A program made the position numbers and the translations under genes. From Ehretia macrophylla (taxonomy: Eukaryota > Streptophyta > Magnoliopsida > Boraginales > Ehretiaceae): a stretch of 64,000 bases of DNA. Position 1 is the stretch's first letter, and every line of letters starts with the position of its first letter. The stretch is from contig CM075773.1 of assembly GCA_037974665.1 (NCBI GenBank), positions 46,082,080 to 46,146,079 on the forward strand, written 5' to 3'. The notes under the pieces were generated by a model that was not told the origin of the DNA, made no database searches, and was given only the letters and a program-made list of their open reading frames with translations. This document shows positions 21,470 through 33,509 of this stretch, piece by piece.

Positions 21470-22460
21470 TTCATTCTAAACATATGCGTCTTAGTTTCAG
21501 CTGGCGACTCAACTGCATTACCCAAAACTTGATAACAATGTCGGTACTTGTCAAATAAAAAAGATAACAATCTATGCCAACCTTATAATCACTACAAGAA
21601 ATTTCGCGTTCGGAGACGACACATTTCCGTCTCCGTTCCGTCTCTAATTTGAAAAGGAAATGGAACGGAGACGAAACTTGAGCGTCACCTTTCGACCCGT
21701 CTCCTTTTTTGAATTTTGTCACCGTTTCGTCTCAAATAGAGACGAAAAGATATTTCGTCACCCTTCAGTCTCGCTCACATTTCGTCTCCAATTCGTTTCT
21801 CTCACATTTAGTCACATTTCCGTCTCTCTCAAATTTTTTCTTTGTTCCGTCTCTCTTATATTTCGTCTCATTTCTGTCTCTATATAATTTCGTCTTATTT
21901 CCATCTCCGTTAATATTAATATTGCATAAAATAACTCGGATTAATGTAAAAGAATCCAACCCCACGGAACTTATCATACTTCCCAAATATCTATCTAAGG
22001 TACCACAATTATACAAATTCTTGCCTAAAGCTTAATGGTGTTGAATTTTCCGTTAATCAAACTTCTGACATCATGTTGGCGGACAAGGTATTACCATATA
22101 CGCTGAATTCAAATGAAATTCATAGTTCTGACCAAAAAAAAATTGGAAGTTATAGTAGAAAAAGAAATAAATTACTATGAAGAGATTGACACATTTTTTA
22201 TCTTTTACAATACTTAAAATTGTTGCAAGAAAGCTGAAATTATTGTTGTTAATAACTTTATGGAATGGTTGAAAAATCATTCATATCCCATCATAAAGTT
22301 TTTAATGCAATAGTTTTTTGTAAACAATAACCAATAGTGTTAAAAAATTGTTGTAATTAAAGGATAATTTTAAATTATTCAAAAAATAATCTCAAAAGCA
22401 ATTATTACTAAAAAAAATGATAAAATAATTATAATTGTTGCAATTAAATAAAATCATTAT
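21470..22460. repeat. segmental duplication pair with 47836-48570
   Basis: Outside the insertion at 21590-21917, this block aligns with 47870-48570. Shared runs include AAGATAACAATCTATG, TTGCATAAAATAACT, GGAACTTATCATA, TAATGGTGTTGAATTTT, and GACATCATGTTGGCGGA. At 47.8 kb the block follows a family gene copy directly, so this copy probably marks the site of a further lost gene copy. Confidence 0.85.
21590..21917 (+). mobile_element. CACTA-type fragment inserted in duplicated block
   Basis: It starts CACTACAAGAAATTTCGCG at 21590 and continues into DNA rich in CGTCTC/GAGACG subterminal motifs. The paralogous block at 47.9 kb lacks it and reads CCTTATAAAATTGC at that point. Here AAT occurs on both sides (21587-21589 and 21918-21920), consistent with a 3-bp target duplication. 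The right end lacks the expected TAGTG, so the right terminus has been lost or altered. Confidence 0.75.
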
Positions 22461-23138
22461 AAAAACATTTATTAGTTTATAATACAAGAGTTAAAAAAAC
22501 GTTGCAATAAGTTACCAATTGCCCACAACCTGTTATTTTTAAATTTCAGTTTTCCAAAGAGTTAAAATGTCCCATATAGAGCACAACAGCCTTTCTCTTC
22601 GACTACAAAAATATTTGAAATATGTTTAATAAAGCCAAAACAACAATGAAAAAAGCTCGTGCTAGGTCTGGCCGGTTTGTTATTTTTGTAAATATTAAAT
22701 ATATTCGATGTTCTTTTTCTAAAAGTATTTTATATACTACAATAAATACTAAATGTATTTGCAATTATAGCCCTTGGTTTGAGGATTTTTCAGAAGAGAT
22801 ATTCTACTGGCAAAGTGGTGTTTGAGGGTTTGTCACAATTTCTCATTTAATATTGTATTTCCACAATGATTGGTGATGTAGAATGGAGTACGAATGGTAC
22901 GGATTTTAATTAGCCACAAGCCAAAATCATCTTGAATTTGAAGAGAGACCTAGTCAATTATATCAGTAAATATAGAAGTGACACGAATCAAGTTACTCAT
23001 GTATCTAAAGAAATGATGTTTTACCCTTCTATCATTTTCCCAAAATGATCTCGAGTGTACTAGGTGGTTGAGTAATAATGTTTTCTGCTAGAGGATGCCG
23101 TATGCCTAAATTTGTGGACAAATTTGCACATTATTCAA
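22461..23138. other. AT-rich intergenic DNA, no gene seen
   Basis: A 67-codon frame at 22622-22825 has no recognisable domain. The phrase CTACTGGCAAAGTGGTGTTTG near 22803 recurs at 57066 (CTACTAGCAAAGTGGAGTTTG) and partly at 36497. This is another dispersed duplicated segment. Confidence 0.45.
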
Positions 23139-24185
23139 CTCATGATCATAGTTGTTCGCGATACGAATCGTACAATTTAATACAATTTACTCAAAAATTA
23201 ATACGAATCAACGGATGAATCGTAAATTGGTATGAATTGCATGCCGAATTGTGAAAAAAAGTGTTGAATCATATCGAATTGACCAATTCATAGATTCGTC
23301 TGAATTCATTGCTATGATGCTTTTTTTTTCTCTTCTATCTGATGATATAGTGCTTGTCGGTATAGAAACAAAAGAAAAATGAAATGGGACATATGAAGAC
23401 AAAATTGAGTGGAAGAAAAGGCAAATGCCTTAATTATTATTGTCTTCTTTGGTCAAAGAGTCAAAGGTGAATAGTAAAAGTAAAAAACAAAGACTTAAAT
23501 TTCACATCCGTTCCTATCTAGTTAGGAAAAATTGCATAAACAATTTTTTTTTATTTTTTTAAAATTTCAAATTCATTTTTATTGTTTAAAATTGGTCCCT
23601 ATTAATTTTCAAAAAAATTCAAATTTGTCCTTATTGTTCAAAAGAAACTAATTTAGTCCCTATTATTTAAAAAAATTAATTAATTTATCCAATTTAGAGA
23701 AGGACTAAACTAAATTTTTTTTATAAAAAAAATAGGGACTAAATTGACTAACATTGAATAATAGTGACGAATTTAAATTTTTTGGAAAACGATAAGGACT
23801 AAATTGACTAATTTTGAATAATAGGGACGAATTTGAAACTTTAAGAAAATAATAGGGACCATTTGCTCAATTTCCTTTCTTGTTAAATGCGGAGGTTTTT
23901 ATTTTAATGAAAAGAAAAAACATAAACTAACTATAATAATTTTTTCTTTATATAATCTTTTAACATCTAACCAAAAAAAAAAAGTTTAACTAAATAATTT
24001 TAACTCAAAATAACTAATGAGAACACAATAATCAATTCTTTTTTTGAGAAAAAAATAAAAAATATCATTGATAACACAAAATATCAATTATTGGTGTATT
24101 ACTAAAAATGTGACCGAATCGTTACGATCCACGATTCGAAAAAAAATGAGCTTTCGATTAACGATTTGACAACTATTCTCATGAT
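23139..24185. mobile_element. hAT-type non-autonomous element, copy 1
   Basis: The element 23147-24177 (1031 bp) is flanked by perfect 8-bp copies of CTCATGAT (23139-23146 and 24178-24185), the size typical of hAT transposons. Its ends are inverted repeats (CATAGTTGTTCGCGATACG against AATAGTTGTCAAATCG on the other strand). Both arms are rich in AATCG/CGATT phrases. It has the same plan as 37864-39025. No transposase is encoded. A foldback element sits inside it at about 23527-23880. Confidence 0.85.
23527..23880. mobile_element. foldback element built of short reiterated phrases
   Basis: The left arm reads GGAAAAATTGC, then repeated TTTAGTCCCTATT-type phrases. The right arm reads the complement, AATAGGGACGAATTTGAAA, ending GCTCAATTTCC. 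The whole can fold into one imperfect hairpin. The plan equals that of 28445-28929. A possible diverged 9-bp target duplication (TCTAGTTAG / TCTTGTTAA, 7 of 9) leaves the ends uncertain. Confidence 0.65.
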
Positions 24186-24524
24186 AAACATGTCTTTCAA
24201 AAAGACTGCTTGTTTTGCAGCATCATGCTTTTATAGTCATCTAGCATCTTTTATGGAGAATATATGTACAAAATAGGAAAACCATCAATCTAGTCTTTTC
24301 ATCTAGTTGTGGCATTGTTCAAGCCATGTAACTTAATGCTCCAATGTTATCCCAATTCTGAATTTCTATTTGCCCTCATGGCACAAGACAATATTTTAAT
24401 GCAAAACAGGTGGTAAGATGCTAAGAAACGTGTATTAAAAAGACTCGGAATATTGACTGTCGATTGCATGCAATTTGACCGTTGTCGACTGATTATTAAT
24501 ACGTGCCCGATTGTTGTCCAGTGC
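24186..24524. other. intergenic, partly duplicated at 48.6 and 49.1 kb
   Basis: 24237-24300 (TCATCTAGCATC, GAGAATATATG, CAATCTAGTC) parallels the flanks of the foldback element at 48619-48976, without that element. 24325-24375 (GCCATGTAACTTAATGCTCC, then CCCAATT) parallels 49110-49150. No gene is seen. Confidence 0.5.
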
Positions 24525-27499
24525 AAACAGATTCTTTAACACTTGGGCATCTCATGAGGGGTTTCGTCCCATCCTTGAAGAGGTGTGGAATACTCAATTT
24601 TCGGGCTATCCTATGTTCAGACTGGTTAAGAAATTAAAATCCCTGAAAGAAGTCCTTAAATATTTCAACAAATAGCACTTTACTAGAATCAGTTCATCCA
24701 TCTCCATTCTCATATCTGAGCTGGAGACTGTGCAAAATAACTTATTGAGCTCGATACTTGATCACGAGTTAGCAAGTAAGGAGGCTGATTTGAGGGGTCA
24801 GTTGATGGAGGCCTTACTTTATGAAGAGTCCATTTTGCAACAAAAGGCTCGTGTTTATTGGTTGAAGGAAGGTGACCTGAATATGGCGTACTTCCATAGA
24901 GTTATTAAGGGGCGATAAGTTCGTAATACTATCTCTAGTGTGGTTGATGATAATGGCAATATTCTGACGTCCAATGCAGACATTGTTGACAATTTTGTTA
25001 GTTACTTTAAGAACTTGTTGGGAACGAACAGAATGGATAGTATGGATTATACAATTGGTGATCTCAAGAATTTGTTGGGGAAGTCGATCTCTGAGGAAAA
25101 TAAGAGGTTATTCTCGGAGCTTGTGTCTGACTTTGAAATCAAAGAAGCCATGTTCTCTATCAACAGCTCCAAAAGTCCGGGTCCTGATGGGTATCCTGCT
25201 TTCTTCTTCAAGAATGACTGGGATGTTGTTGGTGCCAATGTCTATTGTGCAGTGAAGGATACTTTGAACTCTGGGATTCTTCTTAAAGAAATAAATACTA
25301 CAATCATCACTCTCATTCCGAAGGTTAGTAATCCTTCGGGGCCTAAAGACTATAGGCCTATTTCTTGTTGCAATGTGATTTACAAATGTGTTTCTAAGGT
25401 GATTGCTAATAGGTTGTGCAAGGTGCTTGATTCGATCATCTCTATTAATCAATCAGCCTTTATTCCGGGACGTAAAATTCTTGATAATGTGCTTATTGCT
25501 CAGGAGTTGGTTAGGAATTATGGTAGGAAGTATACAACATCCAGATGTATCATTAAGTTTGACATTATGAAAGCCTACGATTCTGTCGACTAGAACTTTA
25601 TACGATCATCCTTTCCTACTCTTGAGTTTCCTGGAAACTTTATTAAATGGATTGATATGTGTATCTCCACGCCATCTTATTCTGTGATGATAAATGGCCA
25701 AATGGAGGGCTTTTTTTAGAGGGAAAAAAGACTCAGACAAGGTGACCCGATTTTGCCCTATATCTTTGTGATTGTCATGGAAGCTTTATCAAATTTGCTG
25801 AACCAATGTGGTAACTTGTGAGGCTTTGCTTTTCACCCCAAATGCAAGAAGAGTAACCGTAATCACCTTGCATTTGCAGATGATATCCTTATTTTCTCCA
25901 AGGCTAACCCGAGCTCCATTGCTATCATCAAAAAAGCCATCGTCGTCTTCTCTAAAATGTCAGGCCTCCACTTTAGCAATGCTAAAAGTCAAATTTTCTT
26001 TGCTGGCTACCCGGATAGTTGTAAACTCTTTATTTGTGAATCACTAGGCATCAAAGAGGGGAACCTGGCAGTGCGGTACTTGGGTGCTCCCTTGATTACT
26101 AGTAGGCTCAACAAATCTATTTGTAGTGCTTTAGTGAACAAGATCACTTCTAGAATTGATCATTGGACAACTAATTGGCTGTCCTATGCTCGTAGACTTC
26201 AGCTTATCAATTCAGTTTTGCAAAGTATTTTGACTTATTGGTGTAATGTGTTCATGCTATTGAAAGGTGTTATTGAGGAGATTGAAAGAAAGTTCACTGC
26301 ATTTCTATGGAAAAATGGAGGGGAAAATGCGAGAGGGGCCAAAGTGGCTTGGTCAAAAGTCAGCAAACCAAAGAAAGAAGGAGGCCTTGGTGTTCGAAGT
26401 TTGTGGGATATCAATGTTGTTGCTATTCTCAAGCAGTTTTGGCATACGTATTGCGATAATGACTTTCTTTGGGGCTATTAGGCTAATCGAGTCTTACTTG
26501 ACAGTTGCAATATTTGGAGTGTTGATATTCCAAACAACGCATCGTGGACTTGGTGTAATCTACTCCAAATTAGACAAGTTGCTAAAAGGTTCATTCGCCA
26601 TCAAGTTGCAAACGGGTGTAATACCAATCTTCTTTGGGATACTTGGCTGCCTTGTGAAAGTCTTTGGGATTTTTCACATTCTAACAATATTGATATCCCG
26701 ACTAATTGTGGAAACTTGAAAGTGGCTGACTGTATTAATGGCTTTTGCTGGAATTGGCCTAGCAATCTTAGGTGGATTGAAGCCTTAGTTGACTTCGAAC
26801 CAAGACCTGACATGCAAGACCGACTTATTGGGTTGTGGGGACTCGTACGGATTTCAATTTCCATTCGGCATGGGAATATATTCGAGCCAAGAGTACTGAA
26901 GTTTTTTAGGAGGAGCTGGTGTGGAACAAATCTATTATACTTAACCACAGCTTCTGCACCTGTCTCACGATGCTTTATAGGCTTGCTACTAAGGCGAGAA
27001 TTTCTAGTTGGGGTATCTCAACTGATGTGAATTGTTGCTTCTGTGGACTGGGTGTGGAATGTAGAAATCACATTTTCTTTGATTGTCTGTTCACTCACCG
27101 TATTTGGAAATGGTGTGCAAAGCGAAGCGGTATGGTGTCCTCAATGCCGACTGGGTCACCATTGTTGAGAAACTTTGTAAAATCAGCAAATGACGTAGCT
27201 TGAAGGCAACCATTGTGAGAAATGCTTTCAACTCTTGTATTTACTACATTTGGATGGAGCGTAACGCTAGATTTTTTGGCACTAATCCACAAACTAAAGA
27301 ATAGATTATTAGAAAAATTAATTTTGATGTGAGGGGCAAGGTTAAGTTAATTTGTAAATATCCTAACACCTTAGAAAACTCAATTTTTTGTAGAGACTGT
27401 AATATTTGTATTTCTTAAGGCTTCCTATATCGGAACCTTAGATGTATAGTGCTTTGATGTGGAAATGAAATAATTATTTTTGCTGAGCAAAAAAAAAAA
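24525..27499 (+). pseudogene. LINE ORF2 reverse transcriptase, decayed copy with tail
   Basis: A non-LTR retrotransposon ORF2 without its endonuclease end: homology starts near 24529 (FFNTWASHEGFRPILEEVWN). RT motifs include KSPGPDGYPAFFFK, TTIITLIPKV, KDYRPISCCNVIYK, NQSAFIPGRKILDN and the catalytic FADD at 25873-25884. The downstream connection domain reads VRYLGAPLI and WLSYARRLQLINSVL. A zf-RVT (CCFCGLGVECRNHIFFDC) follows, then YYIWMERNARFF, a non-coding 3' tail and an A11 run at 27489-27499. One frame serves 24529 to about 26840 but has stops at 24673, 24916, 25591, 25717, 25819 and 26479. A frameshift near 26840 moves zf-RVT to another frame. This is a 5'-truncated dead copy. Confidence 0.93.
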
Positions 27500-28444
27500 T
27501 CTGACTTGATCTCCGAAAAGAAGAAAAAAAAAATCTGACTTCATCACTCTTTTCCAGCAGAGCTCTTTTATCGGGTTTCTCTGAGGGCCTTCATATCAAT
27601 GAGACTCAGACGTGATGATATTAAAGTATGTAAACGACGTTTCCGCATTTCAAAGATTAAAGTCGATAACTGCTAGTGTGAAAGAACAATTTAAATAACA
27701 ATATATTGCCTTTTTTTTTTTCTCTATCTTTTGCCAATTTACATATGAATTAGGGAAAGAATGAGTCTTGGGTTTCTGACATCATTCAAAATTCTATCCA
27801 CAGAAAAGACAAAAATCTTCTTTTTTCTTATCAAAGTTACATGTTAGACGTGCTACAATAAAAATTTAATAACTCCTATAATTTATAAAAATGGGACAAA
27901 AAAATCTTTGCATAAACACTTACATATATATATGGTATTAGTAGTTTTTCATGGAATTTAATTAGAGCAAATGACCAGTGGTAAAGATGGATTGTTAATT
28001 TCGCACTTTCCACGTGGTAAACCATATTTTTCTTCTTTTTTTAATACAAATGAGGTCAAGTCATAATTACAAAAAATTATTGTAGTAGATGTTTTACTTT
28101 TTTTTTTATATCATTTTCTATAACTACAAGTAGCTATAAAATAGTAAAATGGGATGTACGATATTATGGCACTTTACGAGCCAATCAACACATCCATTAG
28201 TTTCTTGATAAACGCACATGGAACTCAATAGATAAGATCAAGGTTTTTTACATTAAATAGAAGCGATTTTCTCGTTCCTTTGTTGTGTAATTATAGTTTT
28301 TTTTTGTTTTGGGAGTCTAGTCGAAGACTAGAACAAATTCATTTTGAAACAAGAGCATTTCTTTCTGCTGAAGGAACTTTCACGATTCAGATCGGATAGC
28401 GAAAGTGAAACCTAATGACTCAGCAACAGCGTACTTCAAAATAA
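27500..28444. other. AT-rich intergenic DNA, no gene seen
   Basis: Just after the LINE tail, AAAATCTGACTT occurs twice with A-runs (27490-27545), a small local duplication. The rest holds poly-T runs and no coding homology. Confidence 0.5.
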
Positions 28445-28929
28445 GGAAAAATTTCACATTTAGTCCCTATTTTTTACAAAGTATCTCAGTTTAATCATTA
28501 TTATTTAAAATGTTTCAATTTAGTTCCTATTCTTTTACCAAAAGTTTTAATTTCGTCCCTATTGTTTAAAATATCTCAATTTAGTCTCTATTATTTTTTA
28601 AAAAATTTCAATTTCATCTCTATTGTTTTTAAAAAGTTTTAATTTCGTCCTTATTATTTTCATAAAGTTTCAAATTTATCCCTATTATCCAATGACTGAA
28701 TTAAAAAATTTTGAGAAACAATAGGGATGAATTTGAAACTTTTTGAAAACAATAGGAACGAAATTAAAAATTTTTAAGAAACAATAAGGATGAAATTGAA
28801 AACTTTAAATAATAAGGATGAAATTAAAACTTTTAGGGAAACAATAAGGACTAAATTGAGACATTTTAAATAATATCGACTAAACTGAAATTTTTTATAA
28901 ACAATAAGGACTAAATGTGAGATTTTCCC
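28445..28929. mobile_element. foldback element of about 50-bp reiterated phrases
   Basis: The left arm starts GGAAAAATTTCACATTTAG and repeats TTTAGTCCCTATT-type phrases about every 50 bp. The right arm is its complement, ending CTAAATGTGAGATTTTCCC. Ends match over about 20 bases with two differences. Flanks TCAAAATAA (left) and TTAAAATTA (right, read across the CACTA insertion at 28936) agree at 7 of 9 positions, consistent with a diverged 9-bp Mutator-type target duplication. No coding capacity. Confidence 0.7.
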
Positions 28930-28932
28930 TTA

Positions 28933-31900
28933 AAACACTACAAAAAATACTGGATTTTGCGATGGGCCGTTGCCATCCCGTCACTAATACGGCGACGGCT
29001 TGGTAAAGGGAATGTTGACACCAATTTTGTGACAGGACAATGACGGCATAGTGTGAGACGGAAAAAACCATCACCAAGTCGTCACTGTTAGTGATGGCAT
29101 ACTTCGTTGTCTCCAATTTTGGAGACGAGAACACCTCGCGTCTCCAAAATTGGCGACGGGAAAGCCTCCCGTCTCCAATTTTGGAGACGGGAACGCCTCT
29201 TATTTTTTATTTTTTTTATAATTTTCGAAAATAATATTTTTTGTATTTTAATAATTAATTTATTTTAATATAAAATTTAAGTTAATATAAATAATTAATC
29301 ATTAAATTTTTATTAACAATTTATCCTAAAATTGTAATTTAGGACCATACCTTATATTATAACTACAAAAAAAAATTAGATTTTGCGATGGGCCGTCGCT
29401 ATCCTCTCACCAATACGGCGACGGCTTGGTGAAGGAATTAAATGAATTTACTATATTTACTTGCTAAATAATTTATTTTAATCTATAATTTATATTAATA
29501 TTAATAATTAATAATTAATTTATCATGAACAATTTATCTTAAACTTGTTATTAAAGTACTGATTAAATAATAAATAACTAGTTATTTTAATTAATATAAT
29601 TCTCTCATAATTTTTTTTTAAGAAATATCTTAATACTTCCTTCATAAAATAAATTGTCATCAATTAAAAAAAAAAAAAAAAAATCCCATGTAGCACATTT
29701 AAGTGCATGTGCTGGGAGACAGACTCAATGGGTCTAATCTCCCTAAAGGAGACGGACCCATTGGTCCGTCTCTAAAAGGAGACGGACCTACATGGCCCCT
29801 CTCCACCAATATTTAAAAAAAAAAATTGAAATAAAAGGACATCAGATCTAATTTCAATTACAACCCCTCACCCCTACGTCCCCTGCAGCGCCTCACCCCA
29901 CCCTACCTCCACCTCCACCTCCTATCCCATTCCCTAGCCCGTAGCCCCCACCCCCTATCCCATTCCCTACTGGTATTAGTACCCCCACCCCCTCGATCTG
30001 TCACCCCCATCCCCCGCGAAGCACCACCACCCCTAGGGAAGCACTACCACCAGTCGGCGAACCACCACCACAACCACAACGGCCACCCTTAGTCTCGCGC
30101 GGTATATGTGTGTATATATATAAGTTTATGTATATGTATCTATATATACATATGTATACATACATCTACATACATTATATACAATCTTTTTATATATTTA
30201 TTTTTATTTTTTATTTTTTGTTTTAGTTTAATATATTATGTAATTTTTTGTTTTTTATTTAATTTTTTGTTATTTATTTTATATTCTGTTATTAATTTAT
30301 TATTTAATTACTGTTTAATTTATTTAATGTATGTGTATGTATAGTGTGTCGTGTGGGTGTGTAAGGTTGAGTTGTGATTTTGTGGGCAATTGTGTGTGTG
30401 TAGTATCTATCAATGGAGTTTTCTTTCGAGAAGATGAAAGAAAAGAATGGAGAGGAAACGCAGTTTTCTTGTGAAGAAATTGAAATGTGATTTTATGCAG
30501 CGGTGATGAATGTGTCACTGATAAGTGTGTTTGATTGATTGATGCATGTGAGTTTCAACTGTTTTTTGTTTGTGGAAATAGATAAAAAAGAGCAATGGCG
30601 GTTCAGTTTTGGAGCATTGAATAATTTCTTGGTAAAGGTGAATTTGTAATATGAATCCATGTGTAATCTAACATCAGGCTTCTATGCATACCATTTCTGA
30701 ATATACCAAGAGAATGTATAGTCAAGGTATATTAATTGAAATTAAAGAAAATAGATAAGTATTACTAACAAAAACTTGTACGCTAATCCCAAGGGATTTT
30801 GAAAAAAAAGACTAATAATAATAATGGGTTAATTTAGTGGTGGAACATTTAAAGCGTTGGACAAAAAACTTACTTATATTTTATGTTCAAATTGGCAAAA
30901 AAGATAATTTTTCATGAGGCCAGTCTTGAAAGCATTTGCTTAACTAAAGCACATTTGTATGAAGAAACTTTAAAATTGTCTAGTCAAACAAATAGATCAA
31001 TTAAGCATTACTGAAATTTATTCACTAAAATTACCTGTCTACCAAAGAATTCTGACTACATAATAAATTAGTAAAGATATTCCTATTGATACTATAATTG
31101 ATGAATTCTATTGCATGAAGGAGAGCTGAGCCCAACTTTAATATTGACTGAATTAGTGAACTTTTCTTTATAAAATCTTATATTATTTTTGCTAAATATA
31201 TTGTATTCTTTATGCTTGTTTATCTCTGAAACATTAATATCGTCAATTTTCTTAATTGAATCTCGTATCCAATATTAAATTGCTAGCTTCATCGTTGCAT
31301 AGGGTTGTACATAAATTCCTAAAAATGACAATTTTTTTTTTTTGTATTGATCCAAAATCCCATGGAAATTATTAACTTACACATTTCATGACGTGGGGAG
31401 CAAATTAGTTTTTTTTATATGTATGACTAACCATAAAAAATATTAAAGGAGTGTTGAAAGAAGGATTAGTCCTAAAAATGATGCAGTCTAGTAATGATAT
31501 TTTGTTGTTAAGTAAATCTAAGTACTTCGTTTTCTAATCTTTTAGTTGTGTTTGTTGATTTGATTGATCATTTGTACCTGCTTTGAATTAATTCGCATTT
31601 AGTGTAATTTTGTATGTTATATAGCTAATAACGAGAAATGCAATTTAGTCATGCTATTTATTTCCTTAAGAACTTATTAGCTTTTTATTCATAAGAGTTA
31701 ATTCTGTAATGATTGATTTTTGAGTACTTATATTTTTTCCTTGGGATATGATCATTGCGATTCTAACAACTATCTTATTGTTAAATTTTGTTTTGTCTTT
31801 AAAAAACACAAACACATATGGAAAGACGAATTCATCCCCACCCCTTAAAATTTGTCTTAACACCATCTTCTTCCTCATAATAGAATATGGGTAGTATAAA

Positions 31901-33107
31901 ATGTCAATTATAACTTAAGTTCTACATTATCCATCACTAGAACTATTATTTCTCATCAAAATACTTCTCATCTTCACATAAACCTATATAGCCGAATATA
32001 GTCTATATAAATTTCATAAATTAAGTCACATGTGACCTTATCCATAAGTTGTAAATAAACCATGCCTGACATAAATTTACAGTGAAGTTGGTATCTATCA
32101 TTGACATGTAGCAGATTTATGAAAAATATATGAAGTAATAGTAACATATTCTAGTGAAAGGATTTATACAATGTGAGCCCCATTTTATATAAAATTTGTT
32201 CTTCTCTTTTAATGAGAAAATTGCAACCATAGTTTACCTTTTCTTTCAATTATCAAACAAAGGAATGAAACATAAGTTTAATTGATAAAGTTATAAGATT
32301 TACCACTAAGACAAATTCAAATGGGATAAGTCATATAACCTTGGAATAACATTTGCCATCTTTCACCATATAACCTTGGCATAAAGCATTACTATTGACG
32401 ATAAGTTTAGGGAGAACTATTTGAGATGGATACATTAGGAGATGATCTTTGAAGGCACCTATCAAAAGTATGAAAATATAGAAGTAGCCTTAATTTTAAT
32501 TATATACATCATATCGTATTTTCGGCATTATTTGCAGTTGATTTCACATATCAAACAGGTTCAGTTTGGGATCTGGGTTCAAAATTTGTGAAAGAGTCAT
32601 GAGAAGTTCAAGTATATGGTACATTAAAGATAGTGAGGGCTTGGTGACGGCTTGGTGAAGGAAATGATTAGTGATGGATTGGCGAGGGCTTGGAGATGCA
32701 AATTTTGGTAACGGTATAGTGAGAGGTAAAGTTGGCGAGTGGTCGGTGACAGCAATCATTGGTGACAGGCGGGTGAGGGGAAAGATTGGCGAGGGCTTGG
32801 TGATGGGACATTTGGTGACAGTTTTGGGACGGCACCAGTTGACGAGGGCTCGGTGACGGCAAACTGTAGTGATGACCTGGAGACGGGAAAAGATGGCGAG
32901 GGCTTGGTGACGGAGGAGTTGGAGACGGGATGGAGACAATTTGACAACCGTCGCCAAATTGGTGATTGTTTGGTGAGGGGAACGATTTTGGCAACAACCT
33001 CGTATCTGACGGACGGTTCCCCTCACCGTGCTGACGCAAATTTCAAATTGGCGATGGCACGGTGAAGGGAACCGTCTCTGGCAAAATTCAGTTTTTTTGT
33101 AGTGAAA
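28933..33107 (+). mobile_element. CACTA-type non-autonomous transposon, 4.2 kb
   Basis: The element is 28936-33104. It begins CACTACAAAAAAT and ends TTTTTTTGTAGTG, with the 3-bp target duplication AAA at 28933-28935 and 33105-33107. Both subterminal regions are dense in related motifs (GGCGACGGCTTGG, GGCGAGGGCTTGGTGACGG). The left end is reiterated internally at 29362 (ACTACAAAAAAAAATTAGA, then GCGATGGGCCGTCGC). The interior has GAGACGG repeats, a C-rich stretch (29870-30070) and long AT-rich DNA. No transposase is encoded. Frames at 30108-30344, 30324-30518 and 32544-33065 are low-complexity or repeat-derived. It must rely on a transposase made elsewhere. Confidence 0.9.
32638..33075 (+). 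repeat. subterminal motif array of the CACTA element
   Basis: Variants of GGCGAGGGCTTGGTGACGG occur about every 20 bp at least twelve times. Such arrays are the binding region for the CACTA-encoded DNA-binding protein in known systems (family knowledge). Apparent minus-strand open frames of 123-160 codons here are translations of this array. Confidence 0.8.
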
Positions 33108-33509
33108 TTATCTTGATTCATTCCCATCCAGTACTTAACCAATGAAAGGTTAGAGGAACATACATATTTCAAAAGGTCTAACTGCCATCCTACTTGAACA
33201 TCTCCTACCTAACATAGAAAGGTTAGAGGAACATACATACTTTATAAAGAAAAGAATATTCACTTACTAATCCACAATATATTACTTAGCAACTTGCAAT
33301 TATAGTGATTCGATAGTGCCGAGTAGATGGGCTTTCAATCAATTGATATTCTTTAGGTATTCCTTGAGTGAATAGACCATGAAAGATTAGTTACCCAGTT
33401 TGGGGTTACACTTCCATTCAATCCCCAGGAAAAGAAACTACACAACTCCAATTGCACTTGAACTGCCCCGAAGGTGAGAAGAGTTGAGAACAAATTGGCG
33501 AAAGGGGGT
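33108..33509. other. intergenic, small direct repeat
   Basis: GAAAGGTTAGAGGAACATAC appears at about 33145 and again at about 33218. No gene is recognised. Confidence 0.5.

Noticed and set aside
30108-30518. Hydrophobic and low-complexity frames
   Set aside because: AT-rich microsatellite-like DNA inside the CACTA element; no domain.
32544-33065. Overlapping open frames of 123 and 160 codons (minus) and 61-70 codons (plus)
   Set aside because: They lie inside the CACTA subterminal motif array. The reiterated peptide phrases are translations of the repeat.
32638-33075. Regularly spaced repeats resembling a CRISPR array
   Set aside because: Units are contiguous, variable and without unique spacers, inside a plant CACTA transposon.
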